Below are positions 53,181 through 60,721 of a stretch of DNA of 64,000 bases, piece after piece (the first letter of the stretch is position 1; each line of letters opens with the position of its first letter). This DNA is from Alkalibacterium sp. AK22 (GTDB lineage Bacteria; Bacillota; Bacilli; Lactobacillales; Carnobacteriaceae_A). The translations under genes were made by a program, and so were the position numbers. The DNA is taken from NCBI RefSeq assembly GCF_000585255.1, contig NZ_JANL01000006.1, positions 62,001 through 126,000 of the forward strand, read 5' to 3'. The notes beneath the pieces are model-generated. The model saw nothing but the letters and a program-made list of their open reading frames with translations. It did no database searches and was not told the origin of the DNA.

Positions 53181-54251
53181 TTAGTCTGTCAGGTCACGCA
53201 GGATTTGTTGTGCTTCTCTTTCTACGTCGTAGTCTTCGCTTGTTGCCGGCTCATATCCTTCGTGAGAATAGATGGCAATAACTTCCTGACCTTCTTCTGT
53301 TTGTGCAATATTGATGAAAGCTTGCTGTAGAGCATCTTTCAGGTCATCGTCCATGATGTCCGAGAACTGGCTGACACTGATTGTATCGTTATAGATACCT
53401 GGTGTCACACCAACTACGTCAGTTTCATCCCAGATGCTTGCTTCACGGCCGTATTCTTCTTCCCACAGATCAACATAGTCACGACGGGCATCTGCATAGG
53501 CAACAATCAGGTCGACTTGCTCAGAAGCCAGACGAGCAAATGAGTTTGCGTAAGAGTCAGCCTGTACAATTTGGCTCAAGTCAGTCAGTGACTGACCAAA
53601 GTTGTCCTGCAGCCAGATAGTCGGGTAAATGTATCCTGCTGAAGAAGATGAGTTCATCACGCTCCATGATGCTGAGTCCACGTCTTCCCAAGTCAGTTCT
53701 TCCCCACTGTTGATGATGTCTGCTAGTTCTCTACCCTTTTCAGATGGGCCGGCAATCAAAATCGAACGGTAGTACGTTACTTGTTCGTCTGTGCCTTCAG
53801 TTGGTTTGTTTTCGTTCCAGTCAGCTGGGTTATCAGAGTCATTATTCAAACCTGCACGTGTTGAGGTAAGAATCACTTCTGCTGCGTCGTCATAAAGGAC
53901 GAATGTTCCGCCTGGGATGAATCCCACGTCCAGGGTACCGGCTGACATTGCTTCTCCGACGGCTTCATAACTGGTACCGACAGTGATTTCAACTTCGTTG
54001 ACGTCAAAGCCGTGTTCAGCCAGCTCGTCAATCAGCAGGTCTTTTAAAGGTTCTGTAGCTACAACGATTTCATCAGGGTCACGTGAAGGGACAAAACCAA
54101 CTGAGATTTCATCGATTTGTACCATTTCTTCTCCTGCATCACCACTGTCTGTTGCTGTTTCTTCTGCAGTCTCTTCCTCGTTTCCACATGCAGCGAGCAT
54201 TAGAGCAGATGTTAAAACAATTCCTAAACCTCTAAACCATTTCTTAGACAA
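53181..54251 (-). CDS. phnD: PhnD-type substrate-binding lipoprotein (system 1)
   Basis: This lipoprotein of about 356 residues has lipobox LMLAACG and the PhnD pattern GFVPSRDPDEIV, then TVGTSYEAVGEAMSAGTLDVGFIPGG. It binds a phosphonate, phosphite, phosphate or related anion. TTG 54251 is preferred over ATG 54266 because the latter overlaps the GGGAGG ribosome binding site. An acidic linker follows the lipid anchor. Confidence 0.9.
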   Translation of the reverse strand: MSKKWFRGLGIVLTSALMLAACGNEEETAEETATDSGDAGEEMVQIDEISVGFVPSRDPDEIVVATEPLKDLLIDELAEHGFDVNEVEITVGTSYEAVGEAMSAGTLDVGFIPGGTFVLYDDAAEVILTSTRAGLNNDSDNPADWNENKPTEGTDEQVTYYRSILIAGPSEKGRELADIINSGEELTWEDVDSASWSVMNSSSSAGYIYPTIWLQDNFGQSLTDLSQIVQADSYANSFARLASEQVDLIVAYADARRDYVDLWEEEYGREASIWDETDVVGVTPGIYNDTISVSQFSDIMDDDLKDALQQAFINIAQTEEGQEVIAIYSHEGYEPATSEDYDVEREAQQILRDLTD

Positions 54252-54317
54252 AATAATTCCTCCCATTTCCTATGTCGCACAGTCCGTGCAGATTATGTAC
54301 GTTACTCGCACATAAAG

Positions 54318-54346
54318 ATAGTAACATTCGTTAAAAGAAAAGTCCA
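54318..54346 (-). promoter_or_regulatory. Promoter of phn-type operon 1
   Basis: On the minus strand TGGACT, a 17-base spacer and TACTAT. Confidence 0.55.
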
Positions 54347-54390
54347 TTGCTTTTTTTCCAAAATAAATATTGCGAAATGTCGCAAAAACA

Positions 54391-54414
54391 CGAACGTTTA
54401 TAAACCGAAGTTCG
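54391..54414. promoter_or_regulatory. PurR-like inverted CGAA pair
   Basis: CGAA-N16-TTCG, inside an extended inverted repeat (ACGAAC...GTTCGT), has the spacing of the paired PurBoxes bound by Gram-positive PurR. The flanks only partly match the PurBox. It lies just upstream of the operon 1 promoter. Confidence 0.4.
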
Positions 54415-54476
54415 TTTTGCTTGACATCCGCTATTTCAAGTATACAATTACCCGTGGTGTATCTCCAGGCTTTTTT

Positions 54477-54493
54477 TGTAAAATTACTGTAAA
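54477..54493 (-). promoter_or_regulatory. TTTACA-N5-TTTACA direct repeat upstream of phn operon 1 and mscL
   Basis: This is the third copy of the 11-bp phased TTTACA pair. A PhoP-type box in front of a phosphorus-transport operon would be expected under a phosphate-starvation regulator. Confidence 0.5.
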
Positions 54494-54576
54494 TGTGGCG
54501 AAACTTTTACTCTTTTATTGGGCGAACATTCCTGTAAAATATAGGGGTAAGTATTTTGTTTAGAAAGGACTATTTT

Positions 54577-55020
54577 ATGATTAAGGAATTTAAAGCATTT
54601 ATCATGCGGGGCAACGTTGTGGAACTGGCTGTCGGCCTTGTGATGGGGGCAGCTTTCACTTCTATCGTCAATGCGCTGGTGGAACACATCATCACTCCAG
54701 TCATTGTTGCGGTTACCGGAAATGCCAATGTAGAGGAACTAGTTTTCCAGTTCGGTTCAGCTCAGATCGGCTACGGCTTTTTCCTCCAGGCTGTGATTGA
54801 TTTCCTTCTTATTTCCCTGGTACTCTTTTTGATGATCAAGCTGATCAACCGGCTGGCTCAGAAAAAAGATGAACAGGATGTCGAAGTAGAAGTCGAAGCT
54901 CCTACGGTGGAAAATTATCTTGAAGAGATTCGGGATCTCCTGGCACAACAGGCCGGTGTCAATGGGTCCACTCTGCCGGATGAAAAAAAGCACGCATCGG
55001 ATAGCCCGAAACAAGATTAG
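54577..55020 (+). CDS. mscL: Large-conductance mechanosensitive channel
   Basis: This 147-residue MscL begins MIKEFKAFIMRGNVVELAVG with the S1 helix and pore-lining TM1 (LAVGLVMGAAFTSIVNALV). It has a periplasmic loop, TM2 (about residues 70-95), and a cytoplasmic helix. It releases solutes on hypo-osmotic shock. ATG 54577 follows AGAAAGGA; the upstream start 54556 is not needed. The tail (about 20 residues, KHASDSPKQD) exceeds the usual end. Confidence 0.95.
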   Translation: MIKEFKAFIMRGNVVELAVGLVMGAAFTSIVNALVEHIITPVIVAVTGNANVEELVFQFGSAQIGYGFFLQAVIDFLLISLVLFLMIKLINRLAQKKDEQDVEVEVEAPTVENYLEEIRDLLAQQAGVNGSTLPDEKKHASDSPKQD

Positions 55021-55050
55021 ATAATAAAGGACAGGCTGTTTGCATATGAT

Positions 55051-55093
55051 CCCCCTAAAGTAGACACTTAAAAAAGTAAGCTGATTTAGGGGG
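55051..55093 (+). repeat. IS150-like left-end remnant
   Basis: CCCCCTAAA pairs with TTTAGGGGG around 25 bases, and is followed by AGGATTT and an ATG frame of 26 codons. The arrangement copies IS3/IS150-group left ends, where an inverted-repeat hairpin precedes orfA. No transposase remains. Confidence 0.45.
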
Positions 55094-55261
55094 AGGATTT
55101 ATGCGTTCAAATAATAAGTCTATGGTCAAAGCACTTGAACATTGCATTCAATTGTTCTCTTTTCTACAGGGTAGTATGTGAGCAGCTTTACAGACCTTTC
55201 CTCAAAAGGTTCAGAAAATAATGTGGGAATAAAAATTGAGAAATAGCGTCGAGATTGTAAC

Positions 55262-55482
55262 AGCTCCACTACCTTTTAGTTCCGAGTTGCTTCGCAAACC
55301 GACTTTGTGACGCAGCTCCACTCTCTTCTACTTCGAGTTGCTTCGCAAACCGACTTTGTGACGCAGCTCTACTCTCTTCTACTCCGAGTTGCTTCGCAAA
55401 CCGACTTTGTGACGCAGCTCCACTCTCTTCTACTCCAAGTTGCTTCGCAAACTGACTTTGTGACGCAGCTCCACCCTCTTCA
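55262..55482 (+). repeat. 51-bp tandem repeats forming serial hairpins
   Basis: Four units start at 55284, 55335, 55386 and 55437, with a degenerate partial unit before them. Each unit contains GAGTTGCTTCGCAAA, a CCGAC loop and TTTGTGACGCAGCTC, which pair as RNA with one mismatch and two G-U pairs, followed by a 16-base pyrimidine-rich spacer. The 51-bp length keeps an open frame, but no ribosome binding site supports translation. Confidence 0.9.
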
Positions 55483-55485
55483 GCA

Positions 55486-55530
55486 TAAAAAATGCGGCAT
55501 CCCGACTGGCTTGGTCAGGTGTACCGCATT
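55486..55530 (-). terminator. Terminator of phn-type operon 2
   Basis: AATGCGG pairs with CCGCATT, with an inner CCGACTGG / GGTCAGG stem. On the minus strand a TTTTTT run follows. Confidence 0.85.
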
Positions 55531-55538
55531 CTCTGCTT

Positions 55539-56342
55539 TCATACAAGTTTAGAACGGATAAAACCGCTCAGTTTATCAATTACCATGACAAACACAATCA
55601 CGATAATCAAAATGACCCCTACATCTTCCCAGTTCCGCTGCTGCTGGGATAAAATCAGCGGGACCCCGATTCCACCAGCACCCACAAGCCCCAGGATGGT
55701 CGAGGCCCGTACATCGATTTCAAAGCGGAAAAGAGAAATTGACAGAAATTGAGGCAGGATCTGTGGCAGCACCCCGTACCAAAACGCCTGTATCCAGTTG
55801 CCTCCACTGGCTTTAATGGCCTGAATCGGAGCTTTGTCTATGGATTCGATACTTTCAGCATACAGCTTCCCAATCATACCAATCGAATTGACGCTAATAG
55901 CCAGTACCCCAGCAAAAGCACCAGGACCAACCGCTGCTACAAAGAACACACCAAACAGCAGCTCCGGGATCGAGCGGATTGCGTTCAGGATGACTTTTCC
56001 GAGATAACTCAACCGTCCCCCGCTGTTCCGCGCAGCCAATACCGCCAGCGGCAGGGCCAAAAGAGAGGCTGCTACACCACCAGCATAGGCAATGGCTACC
56101 GTCTCCAGCATCAGTAGGCTTCTTTCCGCAAATACACTCCGGTAAGACGGATCTGTCAGCGGTACAATAAATAGTCGGCGCAGAATCGTCCCGGGAGAAG
56201 ACTGGGATGAAGCAACGGCAAAGTCCTGCGACCATAAGCTGAAGCTGTAAAGCAGGATAAGGCTGGTCAAAACAAGACCAGTTATTGCTTTCTGCTTTTT
56301 TGTTTTTAATTTTCCAAGCCTGATTTTCTTGTCTTTGCTCAC
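55539..56342 (-). CDS. phnE: PhnE-type ABC transporter permease (system 2, second)
   Basis: This 267-residue permease has the EAA-loop ASGGNWIQAFWYGVLPQILPQ and TILGLVGAGGIGVPLILSQQ. It overlaps the preceding permease by 4 bp and ends operon 2. Confidence 0.9.
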   Translation of the reverse strand: MSKDKKIRLGKLKTKKQKAITGLVLTSLILLYSFSLWSQDFAVASSQSSPGTILRRLFIVPLTDPSYRSVFAERSLLMLETVAIAYAGGVAASLLALPLAVLAARNSGGRLSYLGKVILNAIRSIPELLFGVFFVAAVGPGAFAGVLAISVNSIGMIGKLYAESIESIDKAPIQAIKASGGNWIQAFWYGVLPQILPQFLSISLFRFEIDVRASTILGLVGAGGIGVPLILSQQQRNWEDVGVILIIVIVFVMVIDKLSGFIRSKLV

Positions 56343-57148
56343 ACGAGTTTGCTCCTTAATGTCTGACTGATATAGTCAATAGTACTGATTGCCAGAAACA
56401 AAACAAATATAATCAGCCCGAGACGGTCATAGCGGAAAAGGCTCATCTGCCGTCTGATTAGCTGACCGATACCGCCTGCCCCGACAAATCCCAGCACAAC
56501 TGATGCTTTCAAATTGACCTCCAGCACATAAAGAATATGTGACAGATAGACAGGAAAAATTTGAGGCACCACACCGTAAGCAATCGTCTGCAGAGTATTA
56601 CCGCCCATCGCTTTAATAGCCTGGATTGGGCGCTTGTCAATCGTTTCTACCGATTCGCTCGTCAGTTTAATCAGAATCGCTGCAGAATAAACCGTCAAAG
56701 CTATGATTCCGGAGACCGGTCCTAGGCCGACCAGAGCGACCATCAGCACTACCATAATAATATTTGGGATTGACCGGACAACGGTCATCACCAGTCGAAT
56801 CCCGCTATAGGATAAGGGGTTGCGGTTCACTGTAGACGAAGAGAAAAACAGCATAGGAAAAGCTAGAAAAGCTGCTAGCGTAGTACTGAGTAGGGCAATA
56901 TTGAACGTTTCCACAAGTTGGCTGACTACTCTAGGTAAATAACTGAAATCCGGCGGGAAAAAGTCCTCGACCAGCATCCGATATAAAATAGGAAAGCTCG
57001 ACAAGATCCGGTTCAGCGAAGCCTGGGTCTGATTGATAGCCGCCCAGTAAAGACTCAGCACAGCAAGGACTACCCCAAAGATTTTGAAAGAGGTTCCCGG
57101 CTTGAACAGTCTAATTTTATTCTTTTTCGCAGTAGACTTTTCCATCAC
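56339..57148 (-). CDS. phnE: PhnE-type ABC transporter permease (system 2, first)
   Basis: This 269-residue permease has the EAA-loop AMGGNTLQTIAYGVVPQIFPV and VLGFVGAGGIGQLIRRQM. Its start overlaps the end of phnC2 by 4 bp, so the operon is tightly coupled. Confidence 0.9.
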   Translation of the reverse strand: MMEKSTAKKNKIRLFKPGTSFKIFGVVLAVLSLYWAAINQTQASLNRILSSFPILYRMLVEDFFPPDFSYLPRVVSQLVETFNIALLSTTLAAFLAFPMLFFSSSTVNRNPLSYSGIRLVMTVVRSIPNIIMVVLMVALVGLGPVSGIIALTVYSAAILIKLTSESVETIDKRPIQAIKAMGGNTLQTIAYGVVPQIFPVYLSHILYVLEVNLKASVVLGFVGAGGIGQLIRRQMSLFRYDRLGLIIFVLFLAISTIDYISQTLRSKLV

Positions 57149-57912
57149 TGCCCTCCTATAATCTCTTCGGCTCTGATTGGTCTGCCATATATCTCTTCAA
57201 ACGTCTCTTCTGTCACTTCTCCTATTGGCCCGTCAAAGACGATTTCACCCTCTCTCATACCGATGATCCGGTCTGCATATTCCATGGCAAGATCAATGAA
57301 ATGAAGATTGACTAGCGTTGTCAGTCCATCTTCCTTGCTGACCCGCTTCAAATCACGCATCACCTGATGTGACGTAGGTGGATCTAGGGAGGCGACCGGT
57401 TCGTCCGCGAGAATAATCTGCGGCTGCTGGGTCAAAACACGGGCGATACTCACGCGCTGTTGCTGTCCACCACTGAGATAATCTGCCCGGGTATAAGCCT
57501 TCTCATCAATTCCTACCCTCTTCAGATTATTCATTGCCAGCTCTAAGTCACTTTGAGGAAAACGCCCAATCAGGCTGCTGAGTGTCGGTGTATGCCCCAG
57601 CCTCCCGACCATGACATTTCTCAAGACCGACATACGCTTGATCAAGTTATAGTCCTGAAAAATGATCCCAATTCGGGTACGCAACTTTCTCAGCTGTGAC
57701 TCTTTGAGCTGAGTTACCTCTTTTCCGTTCACTTTCAAACTGCCCACAGTCGGCTCCACCATTCGGTTGATGCACTTCATTAGCGTGGATTTTCCAGCAC
57801 CTGACATGCCGACGACAACGACAAATTCGCCTTTATTTATGGCCAAGTCGATATTTTTAAGTGCTTTGACACCTGTGGGATAAGTCACCGACACCCCGTT
57901 GAATTCTATCAC
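57145..57912 (-). CDS. phnC: PhnC-type ABC transporter ATPase (system 2)
   Basis: This 255-residue ATPase has Walker A GMSGAGKSTLMKCINR, FQDYNLIKRMSV, LSGGQQQRVSIARV and ILADEPVASLDP. It starts with GTG. Unlike system 1 its operon has no phnD; the likely binding protein is encoded alone at 59161-60054 beyond a plus-strand gene. Confidence 0.92.
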   Translation of the reverse strand: MIEFNGVSVTYPTGVKALKNIDLAINKGEFVVVVGMSGAGKSTLMKCINRMVEPTVGSLKVNGKEVTQLKESQLRKLRTRIGIIFQDYNLIKRMSVLRNVMVGRLGHTPTLSSLIGRFPQSDLELAMNNLKRVGIDEKAYTRADYLSGGQQQRVSIARVLTQQPQIILADEPVASLDPPTSHQVMRDLKRVSKEDGLTTLVNLHFIDLAMEYADRIIGMREGEIVFDGPIGEVTEETFEEIYGRPIRAEEIIGGQ

Positions 57913-58034
57913 GCTGATTCGCCCGCCCCTTCTGCCTGTTCTTGTTTGCTCTTTCTAGTAGTATACTATGTTTTTCTCTCTATTTCGATTGTCTCCAGTT
58001 ATCAATCAGGTCTCAGATAAATATTTTCTCATTT

Positions 58035-58075
58035 TGCAATCGCTTGCATACTTATGTAAGCGTTTAGTCTATAAT
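58035..58075 (+). promoter_or_regulatory. Promoter with two cre-like CcpA sites
   Basis: TGCAATCGCTTGCA (58035-58048) and TGTAAGCGTTTAGT (58055-58068) each match the cre consensus at 12 of 14 positions. They overlap the -35/-10 space before TATAAT (58070-58075). Confidence 0.6.
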
Positions 58076-58081
58076 AGAAAG

Positions 58082-58224
58082 CGGAGAGTAAAGTGCATCA
58101 CGAGCGTATACTCAAGATACTACCTTACTTATACATTCTGATGGAGTGCAGCTGAGAAAAAAGCCTGTCCCTTCTAGCTGCATACAAAAAGCGATTGAGA
58201 CAGACCGTCTCGGTCGCTTTTTAC
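58082..58224 (+). ncRNA. Candidate small RNA or leader ending in a strong terminator
   Basis: A transcript of about 143 nt is predicted between TATAAT and the terminator AAAAAGCGA...GAGAC / GTCTC...TCGCTTTTT (58186-58222). A hairpin TGCAGCT / AGCTGCA lies between. A 20-codon frame (GTG 58093 to TGA 58155, after GGAGAG) could be translated. No known riboswitch class was recognised. It could be a CcpA-controlled sRNA or an attenuator before the DUF554 gene. Confidence 0.5.
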
Positions 58225-58386
58225 ACTGAACCGCCCTTTTTTACTTCTTAAGCTGAGCACCTTATCTCAGTTCTGAAAAGAGGTCATCCACATGCGTTTC
58301 GCCTTTTGAAAGAAAATTAATTTGTAAGTCTAAAGCCTGGCTTATATAATAATGGAGTCAAGTCTAAATCAGAAGGAGTCTTTCGT

Positions 58387-59070
58387 ATGTACTTTGGGGT
58401 CATCATTAATACCCTGGCTATCTTTGCCGGAGGGACTATCGGTCTGCTGGTGAATAAAGGCCTGTCCATCAAAATCGAGAAGGCTCTGATGAGAGCACTG
58501 GCTCTTGGTGCAATTTATGTCGGCGTTACCGGCATGATGTCAGGTGAGCACACAATTTATATTATTCTATCACTTGTTATTGGAGCAGCGATTGGTGAAC
58601 TTATCGACCTGGACCATAAAATCCACTTGCTTGGCTCTACCATCGAGCAACGGTTCCCAACCAGCGGAGAAAACCCTTCCTTGTCTAAAGGCTTTGTCAC
58701 CGCCAGTCTCATCATGGCTGTCGGAGCCATGTCTATTGTTGGTCCGCTAGAAAGTGGCCTGTCGGGCAACCATACGGTTCTTTTGACTAAAGCTGTGATT
58801 GATGGCATTACCAGTATTATTTTAGCTTCGAGCCTGGGTGCAGGCGTGATCCTGTCCGGTATTTTAGTTTTTGTCTATCAGGGAGCCATCACTTTTTTTG
58901 CGGGGGGTCTGGATCAGATCCTGACTGATACAATGATCAATGATATCAACGCCATCGGATCCATCCTTATTTTGGTGCTGGGCCTAAATATCCTGGAAGT
59001 GACTAAGCTGAAAGTCATGAACTTTGTTCCAGCTATTGCCGTTCCGCTGCTGTTTTTCTTTTTTTACTGA
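58387..59070 (+). CDS. DUF554 family membrane protein (YqgA/YdfK-like)
   Basis: This 227-residue protein has six to seven TM helices. It begins YFGVIINTLAIFAGGTIGLL and contains GAAIGELIDLDHKIH and PLESGLSGNHTVLLTKAVIDGIT, the DUF554 signature. Function is not established; members are putative transporters or channels. AAGGAG precedes the ATG. It lies between phnC2 and phnD2 on the opposite strand. Confidence 0.9.
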   Translation: MYFGVIINTLAIFAGGTIGLLVNKGLSIKIEKALMRALALGAIYVGVTGMMSGEHTIYIILSLVIGAAIGELIDLDHKIHLLGSTIEQRFPTSGENPSLSKGFVTASLIMAVGAMSIVGPLESGLSGNHTVLLTKAVIDGITSIILASSLGAGVILSGILVFVYQGAITFFAGGLDQILTDTMINDINAIGSILILVLGLNILEVTKLKVMNFVPAIAVPLLFFFFY

Positions 59071-59102
59071 CAGCAAGTACAGCACATCAAGCTAAATACA
59101 AA

Positions 59103-59150
59103 AAAGCACCTGAAAGGCCTCTCCTTGCGGAAACCTTTCAGGTGCTTTGG
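59103..59150. terminator. Bidirectional terminator between DUF554 and phnD2
   Basis: AAAGCACCTGAAAGG pairs perfectly with CCTTTCAGGTGCTTT. Confidence 0.92.
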
Positions 59151-59160
59151 TGTACAATAA

Positions 59161-60054
59161 TTAATCTATTACTGCTTCAAACTCACGGTAGACATCACGT
59201 ACAATATCATAATCTTCCGATTCGGCCGGTGCAAAACCTTCCCAGTTATAAACATCCTCCATGACGGCCAGCATGTCCGGATTGTCATTGATGCTGAGGA
59301 AAGCGTCCTCGATTTTTTCTTTCAAGTCATCCGGTAGTTCACTGCGGACAGAAAGGGTCGCATTCGGAATTTCTTCGGTCGTTCCAATCACACGGATCTG
59401 CTCAAAGATATCTGGAATCTCGTCTTCCAGACGGACACGGGCATCTTCAAAAGTCGTCGCAAAATCTGCCTGACCATCCAGTACGGATAAAATAGCACTA
59501 TCGTGGGCACCGACATCCAGAGTCGTGAAGTGACTTTCCAAGTCTTCAACACCCAGATCCATCATCTGCTGGGCCGGGAACAAATAGCCTGAAGTCGACG
59601 TATAGTCCGTAAAGGCCCAGACTAGACCTTCCCTCTCAATCAGATCATCGATTGAATCAATATCTGAATCTGCAGCCACGTTGTACTGCGCCACATAAGA
59701 GTCTGAACCGTCACGGATCGCTTTCAGCAGCACTTCCACGTTGGCACGCTCCTCAGCCTGCACAAAGGCAAAAGGCGGCAGAAAGGCAATGTCCGCGTTC
59801 TGATTGCGCATCGCTTCAATAAGGCCGGTATAATCCGTCATGACTTGCCCTGTGACGGGGATATCCAGTTGCTCTGACAAGTATTCTTCCAGGGGCCGGG
59901 CCGAATCAGCCATGTTCTCCACGTCCGCTGACGGGAAGTAACCTAGGACCAGCTCATCGACTGTTTCTTCGCTTTCCTGTGCCTCATCCGTCCCGCACGC
60001 CCCCAACAACAGCAGTGCCGAGCTGCTTGCAATCAAACCTTTTAATGTATTCAT
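59161..60054 (-). CDS. phnD: PhnD-type substrate-binding lipoprotein (system 2)
   Basis: This 297-residue lipoprotein has lipobox LLLGACG and the PhnD pattern LVLGYFPSADVENM, then MTDYTGLIEAMRNQNADIAFLPP and STSGYLFPAQQMMD (STSGY is the ligand-binding loop). It is about 60 residues shorter than PhnD1 and probably serves the permease-ATPase operon at 55539-57912. AAGGAG precedes the ATG. Confidence 0.9.
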   Translation of the reverse strand: MNTLKGLIASSSALLLLGACGTDEAQESEETVDELVLGYFPSADVENMADSARPLEEYLSEQLDIPVTGQVMTDYTGLIEAMRNQNADIAFLPPFAFVQAEERANVEVLLKAIRDGSDSYVAQYNVAADSDIDSIDDLIEREGLVWAFTDYTSTSGYLFPAQQMMDLGVEDLESHFTTLDVGAHDSAILSVLDGQADFATTFEDARVRLEDEIPDIFEQIRVIGTTEEIPNATLSVRSELPDDLKEKIEDAFLSINDNPDMLAVMEDVYNWEGFAPAESEDYDIVRDVYREFEAVID

Positions 60055-60323
60055 TTCTTCGTCTCCTTACTCCTACATTTTCCAAATCAGTCTGCTGATT
60101 CCTCATTATTTTGCCTGACTTCTGCTCATCCGTCAACTATTCTAGAGCATCTTAATTCGATTGACTGAGATTTCAAACGCAAATGCCTCTTGCTTTTTTT
60201 CTATATATGACAAAACCGGCAGTTCCTACAGTCAAGCTGCGGAAGCTGCCGGTTGGCGAATGTCAAAACACTCTTGCGAGTAAAACTATTCAGCGCCCTA
60301 TCAAGGCCGAATACAATAAAGAA
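60055..60323. other. Intergenic region, phnD2 to the zinc cluster
   Basis: It contains a hairpin AACCGGCAG / CTGCCGGTT (60214-60253) with a T run on the minus strand, and the phnD2 promoter region. No gene was seen. Confidence 0.6.
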
Positions 60324-60366
60324 AAAGTAAAGCAGAAGGAGGTAAGGACCCTCCTGCTTACTTTGT
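60324..60366 (-). terminator. Terminator at the rpmG stop
   Basis: AAAGTAAAGCAGAAGGAGG pairs with CCTCCTGCTTACTTT and overlaps the rpmG stop codon. The minus strand continues into TTTTTC. Confidence 0.75.
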
Positions 60367-60507
60367 TTCCCTAAACAATGCTTTACGTCTGAGTTTCTGG
60401 GAGTATTTTTTCAACTCTAGACGGTCAGGATTGTTACGGGTATTTTTGCTGGTGATATACAAGCGTTCACCAGTCTCTACACATTCCAGGGTAATATTTT
60501 TTCTCAT
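60358..60507 (-). CDS. rpmG: 50S ribosomal protein L33, cysteine-poor (C-) form
   Basis: This 49-residue L33 starts [20 protein letters not shown] and ends RKALFRETK. It retains one Cys instead of the two CxxC pairs of zinc-binding L33. C-minus paralogues replace the zinc forms under zinc limitation. It follows the 40-residue gene by one base and shares the zinc-starvation cluster, so Zur control from the upstream promoter is likely. Confidence 0.95.
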   Translation of the reverse strand: MRKNITLECVETGERLYITSKNTRNNPDRLELKKYSQKLRRKALFRETK

Positions 60508-60508
60508 T

Positions 60509-60631
60509 TTACTTCACTCCTCTTTGAGTTTTCTTGAACTGTTTAATCACTTTCAATCCACGTCTGGCCGTCTTCTTATTTGGACTTTTCATCAGACGAC
60601 GAGCAGTAGACAAATCTGTTTTTTCCGGCAT
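60509..60631 (-). CDS. Small basic protein, putative metal homeostasis peptide
   Basis: This 40-residue protein starts [20 protein letters not shown] and is rich in Lys/Arg. It resembles the short proteins called putative metal homeostasis protein next to rpmG in Lactobacillales. AGGAG precedes ATG 60631. Whether it binds metal is unknown; it has no Cys or His. Confidence 0.75.
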   Translation of the reverse strand: MPEKTDLSTARRLMKSPNKKTARRGLKVIKQFKKTQRGVK

Positions 60632-60721
60632 GTCAATCGCTCCTATGCTTTTGATTCTGTTCTCTCAATCATTTTTCCAGTGTATTTCATTTGGGGCTGC
60701 GTTTTAGCCAGGAATCAGGTC

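Noticed and set aside
55262-55482. Tandem repeats considered as a CRISPR array
   Set aside because: Units are directly adjacent copies including the spacer, so there are no unique spacers; no cas genes are nearby.
55307-55552. ORF across the 51-bp tandem repeat
   Set aside because: The frame stays open only because 51 is a multiple of three. No ribosome binding site is present, and the hairpin structure explains the conservation better.
58082-58224. Known riboswitch (TPP, T-box, purine) before DUF554
   Set aside because: A CTGAGA occurs, but the remaining conserved elements of the TPP aptamer and of T-box or purine aptamers are missing.
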